DNA from: Nitrospinaceae bacterium
GTDB lineage: Bacteria; Nitrospinota; Nitrospinia; Nitrospinales; JACRGP01
Direction of reading: 5' to 3'
Length of the DNA: 36,760 bases
NCBI GenBank assembly: GCA_029261555.1
Contig: JAJDBB010000016.1
Span: 1-36,760 of the forward strand
A program made the position numbers and the translations under genes. This document shows, in pieces, positions 1-8,433 of this stretch. How positions within the stretch are numbered: the first letter of the stretch is position 1; every line of letters starts with the position of its first letter. Below the pieces are notes generated by a model that was given only the letters and a program-made list of their open reading frames with translations, made no database searches and was not told where the DNA came from.

Positions 1-77
1 AATTCAAATCTGACAGCGGACCCGTCGCGGTTCGCGATTGATATCTTTAGAATAAGAGAATGGGAGAAAAGGACGTT

Positions 78-503
78 ATGGCGCAGGAAAAAACGAGGTT
101 CATGAAAAGACCGGATAAAACGATTTACGATTCCCTGACCAGCCTGACCTGGATGGCCAACGATTCTCGGCTGGACCTGGACCGGGAAGTCACCTGGGAC
201 GAGGCGGAGGGCTACGCTAAGGAAATGAACGAGAAGGAATTTGGAGGGCATGACAACTGGCGGCTACCCACCCTGCAGGAGGCGCTGTCGCTGTACGACG
301 CAGACAAGTTGAACAAGGATTTCAAAAACGGCGACATTCACCTGGACGCCCTGTTTCCACCCGGCGCGGGCAACTGCACCTGGACCAGCGAAACGCGCGG
401 CAAGGAAGGGCAGATTCTGTTTTACCTCAACGGTTGCGCCTACTGGTACGACAAGAACGACAAGACCATCTCCCACGCCGTTCGTCTGGCGCGGCGCGAC
501 TGA
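78..503 (+). CDS. DUF1566 (Lcl C-terminal) domain protein
   Basis: A 141-residue protein that is almost entirely one Lcl C-terminal/DUF1566 domain. The family hallmarks are visible: an early LTW segment, NWRLPT near residues 60-65, TWTSE in the second half and a final AVRLA strand. No signal peptide or membrane helix is visible. I start at ATG 78 because AAAAGGA lies just upstream at 67-73; an in-frame ATG at 60 has no comparable ribosome site. The domain is common in secreted and ligand-binding-like bacterial proteins, but its biochemical role is unknown. The gene stands alone and nothing nearby suggests a partner. Family call is firm, function is not. Confidence 0.8.
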   Translation: MAQEKTRFMKRPDKTIYDSLTSLTWMANDSRLDLDREVTWDEAEGYAKEMNEKEFGGHDNWRLPTLQEALSLYDADKLNKDFKNGDIHLDALFPPGAGNCTWTSETRGKEGQILFYLNGCAYWYDKNDKTISHAVRLARRD

Positions 504-545
504 CCGTCGGCGAAGGCGCCGATCGGGCAACGCCCGGTGGAAAAG

Positions 546-640
546 TTTGGGATACAAGCTCACCCTTGTTGTTAGCTTTTTGAATGAGCCACAGCTATTG
601 CCTCCGAGGGCTACCTCGGCTGGCCTGGGGGCAGAAATCA
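546..640. repeat. Dispersed element, right half with hairpin
   Basis: Intergenic copy of the repeat family seen across the window. It has GATACAAGCTCACCCTTG at 551-568, related to 3571-3588 and to 10821-10836, and a perfect 6-bp hairpin CCGAGG-gcta-CCTCGG at 604-619. It abuts the shortened 3' end of the GAF-protein gene. Confidence 0.6.
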
Positions 641-643
641 GCT

Positions 644-1693
644 TTAATGGGCCTCTAATTCCTGGTCAATATTCCCTCTCAACTTGTCATGGATTCCGTC
701 GGCGATGGTTTTTTCCTCGTCATTTTCGCGAGCCGACTCAAGGCGCTTGTAAAGCCGCCGCAAGTGATCGTGGTATTCTTCTTTTTGCAGGTTGGCTTGA
801 TAACGTTCAAAAACCCTGCCCAATAGATACCCAACGCTCTCCATCACCTGCAACAGCCTGGGGTCGGGTTCCAAAGCTTCCTCCGCAAAAAACTCCATCA
901 CGGCCATCACCTTGGTTTCGATCAAAATGGGAAAAGCAAAACCGGCATGGACCCCGATTTCCTCGGCCTGACGGGCGCGCGGGAAGTTTTTGTCTTTATA
1001 GACGTCGATGATCCATTCCGGACGCCGGCTGAGGAGGACTCGTCCGGGCAATCCCACGCCAATTTTAAACGACGATTCTTCGGTAACTTTTTTAAAGGAG
1101 CTAAACAGCTCCGGGTTTTCGAGAAACCAGATTTTCGTCGGGGTCAAGACGTCCTTTTCATCGTCCTTTAGATATAAATGTCCCACGGGCCAACCGGTAT
1201 GATGGCAAATAACCTGCAAGGCGTTCACCAAATCATCTTCAATGGATTGTTGGGAGTTTATTAAAACCGCGATGGTCCGTTGCAACTTCGTAAATTTCAT
1301 TTCCTGCCTGATGCCTTCATAGGCGGCTTTGATTTCCTCCGATTCCTTCTGGGCCGCGCTGGTCCGGAGTTGTTGCAGGCAAAAAACAGTCGTCAGCCAA
1401 ATCATGAAAATGGAAAGCAGGCGATTTACCTCGACGATCCATAAATGGGCTTCGGGAGGGGATAGGAGCACCCCCACCAGCGTCAAAATCGTTCCTCCAA
1501 TAGCGGAGACTAAAATCAATTGTCTGTCTTTGGCCTTCAGGCCCACCAAAACCAAAGCGCAATAAGCCTCCCCCACTGAAACGCCCTGGACGAGCAATTC
1601 GTCCGCGATCAAAATTACCATCGCCAAAATAACGACGATAACCCTGTATTTGAGTTCTGGTTTTTTCTGCAACGGATTTAGAGAAGATGGCAT
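644..1693 (-). CDS. Membrane GAF protein, apparently truncated sensor kinase
   Basis: 349 residues. Residues about 17-105 are hydrophobic and likely form four membrane helices. A linker helix and a GAF domain (about 150-300) follow. The end (about 320-349) reads like the start of a HisKA_3-type dimerisation helix: LESAREND...IADGIHDKL, where families of this type have the phosphoacceptor His followed by Asp/Glu. The chain stops 15 residues after that HDKL motif. No ATP-binding HATPase domain follows, and there is no room for one before position 503. It is therefore either a degenerate kinase or a non-kinase sensor keeping a vestigial helix. A repeat element lies at the broken end. The start at 1693 is the first ATG; its ribosome site is poor. 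Confidence 0.75.
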   Translation of the reverse strand: MPSSLNPLQKKPELKYRVIVVILAMVILIADELLVQGVSVGEAYCALVLVGLKAKDRQLILVSAIGGTILTLVGVLLSPPEAHLWIVEVNRLLSIFMIWLTTVFCLQQLRTSAAQKESEEIKAAYEGIRQEMKFTKLQRTIAVLINSQQSIEDDLVNALQVICHHTGWPVGHLYLKDDEKDVLTPTKIWFLENPELFSSFKKVTEESSFKIGVGLPGRVLLSRRPEWIIDVYKDKNFPRARQAEEIGVHAGFAFPILIETKVMAVMEFFAEEALEPDPRLLQVMESVGYLLGRVFERYQANLQKEEYHDHLRRLYKRLESARENDEEKTIADGIHDKLRGNIDQELEAH

Positions 1694-1720
1694 GGAGGGA
1701 TAAATCCTTAAGGATTCCTG

Positions 1721-1726
1721 ATTATA
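1721..1726 (-). promoter_or_regulatory. Putative -10 box for the GAF-protein gene
   Basis: Read on the minus strand this is a perfect TATAAT, 28 bp before the start codon at 1693. The matching -35 region is weak (AATAAA at 17-bp spacing), so this is only a candidate. Confidence 0.35.
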
Positions 1727-1819
1727 AGAGCGTCTTTGATGTTTTATTTGTGGGAAAGTTTACCATATTCACTAACATTTCCAAACAAAGGGAGAAATGA
1801 AGGGGAAGCGGTAAAATTT

Positions 1820-3505
1820 TTATTTTAATCGAGCTATGTGGATATCCTCGGTAACAAACCTCTTTTCCAGCAACCGCACACAGTCGAAAATATCCCCGAA
1901 AATGGACTCCTGGTTAATGACATGGGGAATCAGGCCTATATCCTGAAACATCTTCAAAGGTTGCCCTTTTATATTGGCCAGTAAAACTTCAATATCCTTA
2001 TTCATTAGATCCATAACGACGGACTTATAAACGTTGGCGGCGGATTGGTCGACGTAGGGAACCCGGTTCATCTCCAAAATGAGCGTGCTTCCTTGAGGTA
2101 ATTTTTTAATATTATCCTGCAAACTTTGAGAAAACCCAAAAAATACCGGCCCGCTTATGGTTTTGATGTAAATATTATCCGAAAAATCCCTGGGCAAAAC
2201 GAATTCGTCTTTCATGCTGCAGGGCTTCTTGACTTTCAATTGATGGAGCTGAAAAATTACGTCTTTTTCTTCTCCGATATCGCCCATCTTTTTCATAAAC
2301 AGCAAGCTGGAAAGAATCATTCCCACCGCCACCGCCTCAATCAGATCGACGAAAACCGTCATCATCAGTACAGTAACCAGAACCATACCTTCAATCCGGT
2401 CGACCTTCACCAATTGCTTTAACCCTTTATAATCCACAATGTCCAAACCGACGGTGACCAGAATACCCGCCAGCACGGGAATCGGCACGTATTGAACGTA
2501 CTTTCCCAAACCTAGCAATATCGCCAGCAAAAAAGCGCCGGAAATAACGCCCGCCACCCGCGTTCTCCCTCCGGCCTTGACATTGACTATGGTCGACATA
2601 GTCGTTCCCGCTCCCGGCAAGCCTCCAAACAGCGCAGACGCGCAATTTCCCAACCCCTGGCCGATCAATTCACGGTTGCTATTGTGCCGGGTTTTGGTGA
2701 CCTGGTCGGCGATCACCGAAGTGAGCAGGCTGTCAATGCATCCCAGCGCCGCCAGGGTCAACGCCGAACTGAGGATGAAACTCATTTGATGGAAATCAAA
2801 GGACAAGAGGCGGCCTATTTGGAATCCGGGCAAACCTTCGGGAATTTCTCCTATCAGGGGAACGGAAAACCCGAACTGAATGGAAACCAGGGTCCCCACA
2901 ATTAAAGCGGCTAGAGTGGAGGGAACCGCCCTAGTAAAACGAGGCAGCAAATAAATGATTACAACGGTGAGACTACTCAAAATCAAGGCTTGAGCGTTGA
3001 TTTTGGATAAGGCCTCGGATAAACCGGAAATAACGTTTAGGACTCCTTTGGGAGATGGCAAGCCTATAAAAGGATAAATTTCGAGCAAAATCAAAATCAC
3101 CCCGATTCCCGTCATGAAACCAGAGAGAACCGGATAGGGAATATATTTGATATAGCCCCCTAACTTCACAGCGCCAAAAAGGATTTGGAAAGCGCCCGCC
3201 GATAAAAATATGACGAGGATAATTCCCATGGCGTTATCCAGACCGCCTTCCATGGCAATAGCTTGAGATACGACCAGCGAGGCGACAACCGTCATGGGTC
3301 CGGTGGGCGTGCTGATCAGCGAAGGCGTCCCTCCAAAAGTGATGGCGACCATCCCCAGAAAAATGGCGCAGTAAAGTCCCGATACCGCGCCCAAACCGGA
3401 CTGAAGCCCAAACGCCAAGGCCAGAGGCAGGGTCACGATTCCCGCAGTGAGACCGCCAAAAAAATCACCCTTGAAATTTTTAAAATAGGATCCGAAATCC
3501 GGCAT
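1820..3505 (-). CDS. SulP-family anion transporter with STAS domain
   Basis: 561 residues with the full SulP layout. About 10-12 hydrophobic segments fill residues 15-410, including the family-typical GGTPSLISTPTGPMTVV stretch near residue 58. A C-terminal cytoplasmic STAS domain (about 440-545) carries the YVDQSAANV motif. SulP proteins move sulfate, bicarbonate or other anions across the inner membrane, often with Na+ or H+. Substrate cannot be read from the sequence; bicarbonate or sulfate are the leading options. It is monocistronic: the flanking minus-strand genes are separated by 126 bp downstream and 158 bp upstream, and no carbonic anhydrase or sulfate-assimilation gene is nearby. Length is normal. 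Confidence 0.93.
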   Translation of the reverse strand: MPDFGSYFKNFKGDFFGGLTAGIVTLPLALAFGLQSGLGAVSGLYCAIFLGMVAITFGGTPSLISTPTGPMTVVASLVVSQAIAMEGGLDNAMGIILVIFLSAGAFQILFGAVKLGGYIKYIPYPVLSGFMTGIGVILILLEIYPFIGLPSPKGVLNVISGLSEALSKINAQALILSSLTVVIIYLLPRFTRAVPSTLAALIVGTLVSIQFGFSVPLIGEIPEGLPGFQIGRLLSFDFHQMSFILSSALTLAALGCIDSLLTSVIADQVTKTRHNSNRELIGQGLGNCASALFGGLPGAGTTMSTIVNVKAGGRTRVAGVISGAFLLAILLGLGKYVQYVPIPVLAGILVTVGLDIVDYKGLKQLVKVDRIEGMVLVTVLMMTVFVDLIEAVAVGMILSSLLFMKKMGDIGEEKDVIFQLHQLKVKKPCSMKDEFVLPRDFSDNIYIKTISGPVFFGFSQSLQDNIKKLPQGSTLILEMNRVPYVDQSAANVYKSVVMDLMNKDIEVLLANIKGQPLKMFQDIGLIPHVINQESIFGDIFDCVRLLEKRFVTEDIHIARLK

Positions 3506-3570
3506 ATATCTATCTCAATTAAATAAAACCGTCAGGCCCAGGACAGGCCCTTGCGTGGGGGCGGGGTTTG

Positions 3571-3662
3571 AGATGCAAACTTACCCTTGCCCGTAGCATT
3601 ATACAAAAACGTTACACTAATTGGCCCCGGCGCCTCGCCGGTTGCCTCCGGCGGCGTCGCCG
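3571..3662. repeat. Dispersed element with double GC hairpin
   Basis: Contains AGATGCAAACTTACCCTTG (3571-3589), ACACTAATTGGCCCCGG (3614-3630), hairpin CCGGCG-cct-CGCCGG (3627-3641) and a second hairpin CGGCG-gcgt-CGCCG (3649-3662). The second hairpin ends two bases before the stop of the 113-residue gene. Related to the copies at 546-640 and 10731-10892. Confidence 0.65.
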
Positions 3663-3663
3663 T

Positions 3664-4005
3664 TCAGGCAATTAGAATTTTGGAGTTTTGCACGCGGGGG
3701 GAATGCATGGCGTACTGCACCAGGTCGACGCGCACTTGCCGGTAACCCAACCCGGAGATGGCGTCGTCGGTCAGTTTCTGGAAATACTCCTCGGCGGGAA
3801 TCCACGTGTCGAACACCCGATAGCCGTTCTCGCTCAAATCCTCGACGCTGTAATCGTCGTCCTTCTCCGACCAACGGAAATTTTGGATTACAAAACCTTT
3901 TTCGGGAGGATAGTTTTCCGGAACGGCGGCTCCGGATTTTTCAAACGCCGCCTCTGTGCTCTCCGCTTGAACCACCTTGCCATTGACGTAAAATGATTTC
4001 TTCAT
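3664..4005 (-). CDS. Small conserved-looking hypothetical protein
   Basis: 113 residues, no recognised family. It begins MKKSFYVNGKVVQAEST, which reads like a short beta-hairpin, and continues with an acidic, aromatic-rich soluble sequence. No signal peptide, membrane helix or cysteine is seen. The start is supported by AGAAAGG about 8 bases upstream. It is the last gene on the minus strand after the ABC importer operon but separated from it by 116 bp, so it may be transcribed with or without it. Its 3' end touches a repeat hairpin, so the final few residues may be repeat-derived. Confidence 0.65.
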   Translation of the reverse strand: MKKSFYVNGKVVQAESTEAAFEKSGAAVPENYPPEKGFVIQNFRWSEKDDDYSVEDLSENGYRVFDTWIPAEEYFQKLTDDAISGLGYRQVRVDLVQYAMHSPRVQNSKILIA

Positions 4006-4121
4006 TGCGACGACCTTTCTCTATCAACGAACCGAAGTTTGTTCTCCTGCCCTAAATGTAATGTCCTGGGGGATTGAGCGCCCCAATTTAATAAAAAAAA
4101 CCAGATTTGGCAAATGCTTAT

Positions 4122-4916
4122 TCAGCTCGCCTCCAGCCAGCGCGATTCCAGATACAGCACGAGGCGCGACAACAGGAGCGTCAGCGCCAGATAAGCGAGG
4201 GCGATATACGAGTAGGTTTCCAGGTAATTGAAATGCCGGGTGGCGTACTCGTTGCCCACGCGCAGGACGTCCGAGATGGCGAGCACGGAAACCAGGCTGG
4301 TGTCCTTCAGCATGCCGAGCGTCTGGTTGCCGACGGCGGGGACGATGGTGCGCATGGCCTGCGGCAGGATGATTTTCAGCATGGCCTGGCGCGGCGTCAT
4401 CCCCAGACTGCGCGCCGCCTCGCCCTGTTCTTTTGGGATGGCTTGTATGCCCGCGCGGAACACGTCGGCCATGTAGGCCCCGTAACTGGTTCCAAACCCG
4501 ATGACCGCCGCCGCCAGGGCCGGGATGTTCAGAAACTCGCCTAGCGCGTAATAAATATAAAACAGCAAAACCAGCAGAGGCAGGCCGCGTAAAACTTCCG
4601 TGTAAAAATCCGCCGCGACTCGTATCCACCGGTAAGGGCAAAGCTTGCCCAAAGCGACGAGGAGTCCGACCCCAATCGCCGCCGCGCTTCCCAGCAAGGT
4701 GATCCCAAAAGTATAAGCGACGCCCAGAGGCAGCAGTTTCAATAGAGGCAGGTAGCCGCCGGGCACTTCCTCCTGGATTAAAAAAGCCTCGCGCCCCGGA
4801 AGGTAGACCAGCAGAATAAAACTGATAGCGACCGCCAAATTCCAACCCAACTTTTCTACGGAGCGGCGTCCATTAGCAGTTGTTGGCGATTGAATATTTT
4901 TGCTCGGTTCGGTCAT
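4122..4916 (-). CDS. Polar-amino-acid type ABC transporter permease
   Basis: 264-residue inner-membrane permease of the HisM/GlnP type. It has an N-terminal helix (about 25-42), a core of about five helices, and the EAA loop around EQGEAARSLGMTPRQAM (about 166-180), which docks on the ATPase. Its start overlaps the stop of the binding-protein gene by four bases (ATGA, 4913-4916), indicating translational coupling. It is the last gene of a three-gene operon (ATPase, binding protein, permease). Only one permease gene is present, so it presumably works as a homodimer. Confidence 0.9.
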   Translation of the reverse strand: MTEPSKNIQSPTTANGRRSVEKLGWNLAVAISFILLVYLPGREAFLIQEEVPGGYLPLLKLLPLGVAYTFGITLLGSAAAIGVGLLVALGKLCPYRWIRVAADFYTEVLRGLPLLVLLFYIYYALGEFLNIPALAAAVIGFGTSYGAYMADVFRAGIQAIPKEQGEAARSLGMTPRQAMLKIILPQAMRTIVPAVGNQTLGMLKDTSLVSVLAISDVLRVGNEYATRHFNYLETYSYIALAYLALTLLLSRLVLYLESRWLEAS

Positions 4917-5728
4917 TGCTCTACCGCTTTTGAAAGGGGTACGCTGGCCGCTTTACCGAGATCCCATTTCTTGTGAAGTCGCGCAATCGTTCCGTCCCCC
5001 AGTAATTTTTTCAGCGACGCGTCGACCGACGTCCGCAACGCCGTTTCCTCCTTGCGGAAAACGATCCCATAGTTCTCCCGCGTCAGGATTTCCCCGGCCA
5101 TTTTGATTTTGGTGAAATAGTCCTTGCGCTGATTCTTGAAATAAAGCGTCCCCGTGCTTTCGCCGACCGCGGCGTCGATCTTACCGTTGATCAAATCAGC
5201 CACCGCGTGGCCGAACAACTCGTAACCCTTCTTGCGAATGTTCGGAAACTTTTCCAGATAAAAATACGACGTCGTCCGCACCTGCGCCCCGGCTAACAGG
5301 TTCAATCGTTCCAGGTCCTCAACGCTTGCGACGCCTTCCTGGTTCGTCCGCACCAGCAAGGCCAAGCCGCTTTGCAAATAGGGAACGCTGAATGCCATGC
5401 GTTGTTTTCTTTCCTCCAGAATGGTGACGGAGCTTATGGCCATGTCGTATTTTTTGGCGATCAACCCGCCAAACAAGGCGGGCCAGTCGACGCCGACCAT
5501 TTCATAATCGAATCCGGCGACGCGTGCAATTTCCCTCATCAGGTCGATCTCGAATCCCGCCAGCTTGTGCTCCTCGTTGTAAAAGGACATGGGAACCAGC
5601 GTTGGGTCGGTGGCGACTTTGTATTTCAGAGTTTGCTTATGCGCAGTCCTAGTTTGTTCGCCGTCGTTCCCGCAGGCAGACAGGAGAGCCATCAGTCCCA
5701 GCGCGACGGAGATAAATTTAATTCGCAT
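4913..5728 (-). CDS. Extracellular solute-binding lipoprotein (SBP family 3)
   Basis: 271 residues, family 3 solute-binding protein as used by polar amino acid importers. The start at 5728 gives a proper lipoprotein signal (MRIKFISVALGLMALLSAC) with the lipidated Cys at residue 19; the longer open frame upstream has an arginine-rich, non-signal N-terminus and is rejected. The mature part begins YKVATDPTLVPMSF and contains FEIDLMREIA, typical of the ligand-binding lobe. The gene overlaps the ATPase gene upstream by 11 bases and the permease gene downstream by 4. The ligand is unknown; an amino acid or a related small acid is likely. Confidence 0.9.
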   Translation of the reverse strand: MRIKFISVALGLMALLSACGNDGEQTRTAHKQTLKYKVATDPTLVPMSFYNEEHKLAGFEIDLMREIARVAGFDYEMVGVDWPALFGGLIAKKYDMAISSVTILEERKQRMAFSVPYLQSGLALLVRTNQEGVASVEDLERLNLLAGAQVRTTSYFYLEKFPNIRKKGYELFGHAVADLINGKIDAAVGESTGTLYFKNQRKDYFTKIKMAGEILTRENYGIVFRKEETALRTSVDASLKKLLGDGTIARLHKKWDLGKAASVPLSKAVEQ

Positions 5729-6818
5729 TTTCCGCCTCCGCCTCGAATACCAAAACGTCCTCCGGACGAAAAACGACGTCGACCCGCTCGCCGACCAAAT
5801 TTCCCCCCCCCGGATCTGTCTTCCCTCCGTGCATCGCCAACGTCTGAATGCGTTCGCAACCTTCCACGCGAATTCCATAAGAAGTGTGCGAGCCGAAAAA
5901 CTCGAGGCTCTCCACCGTTCCCGTCAGGCGATTGAAACGATCCCAATCGCTGTCCGGCTTGACGAGTTGCAAATTTTCCGGGCGCATGAAACAGATCGTT
6001 TGCCCGCCGGTTTCTATCGAGCGACCGGACACGCCTTGGACGCGGACTCCCGACGATAATTCCACCGTCGCCCGGTTTCCAGAGCTCTCCACGACTTTGC
6101 CATGCAAGCGATTGTTCTCCCCAAGAAACTGCGCGACGAAAGGGTTGGCGGGGCGGTCGTAAAGTTCGCGCGAAGAACCCGTTTGTAGGAGCGCGCCATT
6201 TTCCAAGACGCCCATGCGTCCGCCCAGGCTCATGGCTTCCTCCTGATCGTGGGTCACGAACAAAAAAGTAGCGCCGAAGGATTTTTGCATCTCGGTCAAC
6301 TCCCGCCTCAGATTTTGGCGCAAGCTTGGGTCCAGCGCGGAGAGCGGCTCGTCCAGCAACAGGATGCGAGGGCGGTTGACGATGGCGCGGGCCAGGGCGA
6401 CGCGTTGGGATTCCCCGCCGCTAATCCTGCCGGGCATAGAGTAGCGTATGGACTCGATACGCGCGATTTTTAATAGCTCGCCGACTTGCCGGGAAATTTC
6501 CGTTTCCGAAACGCCGCGGATGCGCGGTCCGACGGCGATGTTGTCGTACACCGTCATGTGTGGGAACAGGGCGTGCTTCTGAAAAATAAATCCCACGGGT
6601 CTCTGCTCCGCAGGCAGGGAACCGATTTCCAGGTCGCCGACGAATATCCTGCCGGAGTCCGGTCGATCAAATCCGGCGATCAATCTTAATAGAGTGGTTT
6701 TGCCGCAACCGCTGGCTCCAAGCAGAATGAAAATTTCTCCTTCGCCGACCTCTAGGGAAAAATCGCGAAGCGCCTGTTTGACGCCAAACGATTTTGAAAT
6801 TGATTCTAACCTTAGCAT
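5718..6818 (-). CDS. PotA-like ABC transporter ATPase with TOBE domain
   Basis: 366 residues. Walker A is GASGCGKTT (34-42), the Q-loop is in FIFQKHALFP, the signature is the variant SGGESQRVALARA, and Walker B is ILLLDEPLSALD. A C-terminal extension (about 235-360) forms a TOBE-type regulatory domain. This length and the TOBE domain match PotA/CysA/FbpC-type ATPases (spermidine, sulfate, iron), not the roughly 240-residue GlnQ/HisP ATPases normally paired with family 3 binding proteins. It is the first gene of the operon and overlaps the binding-protein gene by 11 bases, so the mixed partnership looks real. It energises import at the cytoplasmic face. Confidence 0.92.
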   Translation of the reverse strand: MLRLESISKSFGVKQALRDFSLEVGEGEIFILLGASGCGKTTLLRLIAGFDRPDSGRIFVGDLEIGSLPAEQRPVGFIFQKHALFPHMTVYDNIAVGPRIRGVSETEISRQVGELLKIARIESIRYSMPGRISGGESQRVALARAIVNRPRILLLDEPLSALDPSLRQNLRRELTEMQKSFGATFLFVTHDQEEAMSLGGRMGVLENGALLQTGSSRELYDRPANPFVAQFLGENNRLHGKVVESSGNRATVELSSGVRVQGVSGRSIETGGQTICFMRPENLQLVKPDSDWDRFNRLTGTVESLEFFGSHTSYGIRVEGCERIQTLAMHGGKTDPGGGNLVGERVDVVFRPEDVLVFEAEAENAN

Positions 6819-6872
6819 CCGTCGTGTCGTTTCAGGTTAAGGCTTGCAAACCCGCGCTATTTTATATAAATT

Positions 6873-6900
6873 TTGATCCCTGTCGTCCGGAGCTTATTGT
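6873..6900 (+). promoter_or_regulatory. purD: Weak candidate promoter for purD
   Basis: TTGATC (6873-6878) and TATTGT (6895-6900) with 16-bp spacing in the divergent region between the ABC operon and purD. The match is modest. Confidence 0.25.
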
Positions 6901-6941
6901 ATCCTCTTTGCGGAATTCTCCAACTTTGAAAAGGTAAATTC

Positions 6942-8204
6942 ATGCGTGTGTTAGTGGTGGGCGGGGGCGGACGGGAACATGCCCTGGTCTGGAAAATCTC
7001 CCAGAGTCCCAAAGTAAAAAAAATATATTGCGCGCCGGGAAATGCCGGCACGGAGGCCTTGGCCGAAAATGTCGATATCGCCGCCGACCAGGTCGAAGCG
7101 CTGGCCGATTTTGCGGAGCGTGAATCGGTCGACCTGTGCGTGGTGGGTCCAGAGCAGGCGTTGGCGTTGGGAATTGTGGACCGCTTCCGGGAGCGCGGCC
7201 TGCGCGCATTTGGTCCGTCGGCGCAAGCGGCCCGCCTGGAAGGCAGTAAGGTTTTTTGCAAAAACCTGATGCGCGACAACGGCGTCCCTACGGCAGATTA
7301 TAAAGTTTTCGACGATCCCGCCGCCGCCAGGGCCTATCTGCAAAGCAAGGACCGCATCATCGTAAAAGCCGATGGACTGGCCGCAGGCAAAGGCGCCTAC
7401 GTTTGTCAAACGCGGGAGGAAGCCCTGCTCGCAGTGGAAGAAATCATGGAAAAAAAGATATACGGTTCGGCGGGCGACCAGGTAGTGATCGAAGAGTTTC
7501 TCGAAGGGCGAGAGGTTTCTTTTCTAGCATTCGCCGACGGTAAAAGCCTCATTCCGATGGAACCAGCGCAGGACCACAAGGCGGCGTACGACGGCGACAA
7601 GGGACCCAACACCGGCGGCATGGGCGCGTATTCCCCTGCGCCATTGTTGACGCCCGAATTGCAGGGGCGCGTGATGGCGGAGATCATGTATCCGACGGTG
7701 GAGGCGATGGCGCGCGAGGGGCGCCCGTACCGAGGCGTCCTCTACGCCGGGTTGATGATCGATTCCGCCGGACCGAAAGTGTTGGAGTTCAACGCGCGGT
7801 TTGGCGACCCTGAAACCCAGCCGTTGATGATGCGTATGAAAAGCGACCTGATTCCGATATTGGACGCCTGTATCGATGGAACGTTGAAGGACCAGAGGAT
7901 TCAATGGAGCGACGAATCCGCCGTGTGCGTGGTCATGGCCGCCGAGGGCTATCCGGGGAAATACGCCAGGGGAAAGGAAATTTCCGGATTGCAGGAAGCT
8001 GGAGAACAATCCGGCTTTGTCGTCTTTCATGCTGGAACGTCGCCATCCGAGGGCCGGGTTCTTACCAACGGCGGTCGAGTGTTGGGCGCGACAGCTCTGG
8101 GCAAAGACTTGCCCGCCGCCATAGACCGGGCTTACGAAGCCGTCGGCAAAATAAAATGGGACGGCCTGCATTTTAGAAAAGACATCGGTCGGCGACCAGC
8201 GTGA
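6942..8204 (+). CDS. purD: Phosphoribosylamine--glycine ligase (GARS)
   Basis: 420 residues, full length. Catalyses ATP-dependent joining of glycine to 5-phosphoribosylamine, the second step of purine synthesis. Visible signatures are the N-terminal VLVVGGGGREHAL, the ATP-grasp segment KADGLAAGKGAYV, the NTGGMGAYSPAP loop and the metal-binding LEFNARFGDPETQPL. AAAAGG precedes the start. The last three codons (CCA GCG TGA) are the first nine bases of a repeat palindrome, so the terminal Pro-Ala and stop are provided by the repeat. It stands alone rather than with other pur genes. Confidence 0.97.
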   Translation: MRVLVVGGGGREHALVWKISQSPKVKKIYCAPGNAGTEALAENVDIAADQVEALADFAERESVDLCVVGPEQALALGIVDRFRERGLRAFGPSAQAARLEGSKVFCKNLMRDNGVPTADYKVFDDPAAARAYLQSKDRIIVKADGLAAGKGAYVCQTREEALLAVEEIMEKKIYGSAGDQVVIEEFLEGREVSFLAFADGKSLIPMEPAQDHKAAYDGDKGPNTGGMGAYSPAPLLTPELQGRVMAEIMYPTVEAMAREGRPYRGVLYAGLMIDSAGPKVLEFNARFGDPETQPLMMRMKSDLIPILDACIDGTLKDQRIQWSDESAVCVVMAAEGYPGKYARGKEISGLQEAGEQSGFVVFHAGTSPSEGRVLTNGGRVLGATALGKDLPAAIDRAYEAVGKIKWDGLHFRKDIGRRPA

Positions 8205-8325
8205 CGCTGGACCCAGTGTTTAAATCCTCTCTTTTAAAGGGTGTGGATAGGGGATTCCGGATTACAGTTGGCAGTTTAAGAAAAATTGTCTAAACGCAAA
8301 CTGCTGGCCCCGGCGCCGTCGCCGG
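8196..8325. repeat. Full dispersed element, about 130 bp
   Basis: Starts with the 15-bp palindrome CCAGCGTGACGCTGG (8196-8210), continues ACCCAGTGTTTAAA, includes AGTTGGCAGTTTAAGAAAA (8266-8284) and TAAACGCAAACTGCTGGCCC, and ends in hairpin CCGGCG-ccgt-CGCCGG (8310-8325). It runs colinear with the element at 13446-13567. Confidence 0.75.
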
Positions 8326-8433
8326 AGCAAGTTCTCTTAAGACATGAAAAACTTTGTGCCCGGCAAATAAAACGTTTATCCTAGGCGAGGCGCTTCAAAA
8401 ATTTATTTAAGGCCAAAAGTGGAGATGAAAACA

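Noticed and set aside
4024-4845. Long minus-strand frame of 273 codons over the permease gene
   Set aside because: Gly/Arg/Pro/His-rich shadow of the permease frame with no family features.
5729-5878. Upstream extension of the solute-binding protein
   Set aside because: It overlaps the ATPase gene in another frame, is arginine-rich and would bury the lipoprotein signal.
7524-8171. Long frame antisense to purD
   Set aside because: Mirror frame of a clearly coding gene; no start context and no recognisable domain.
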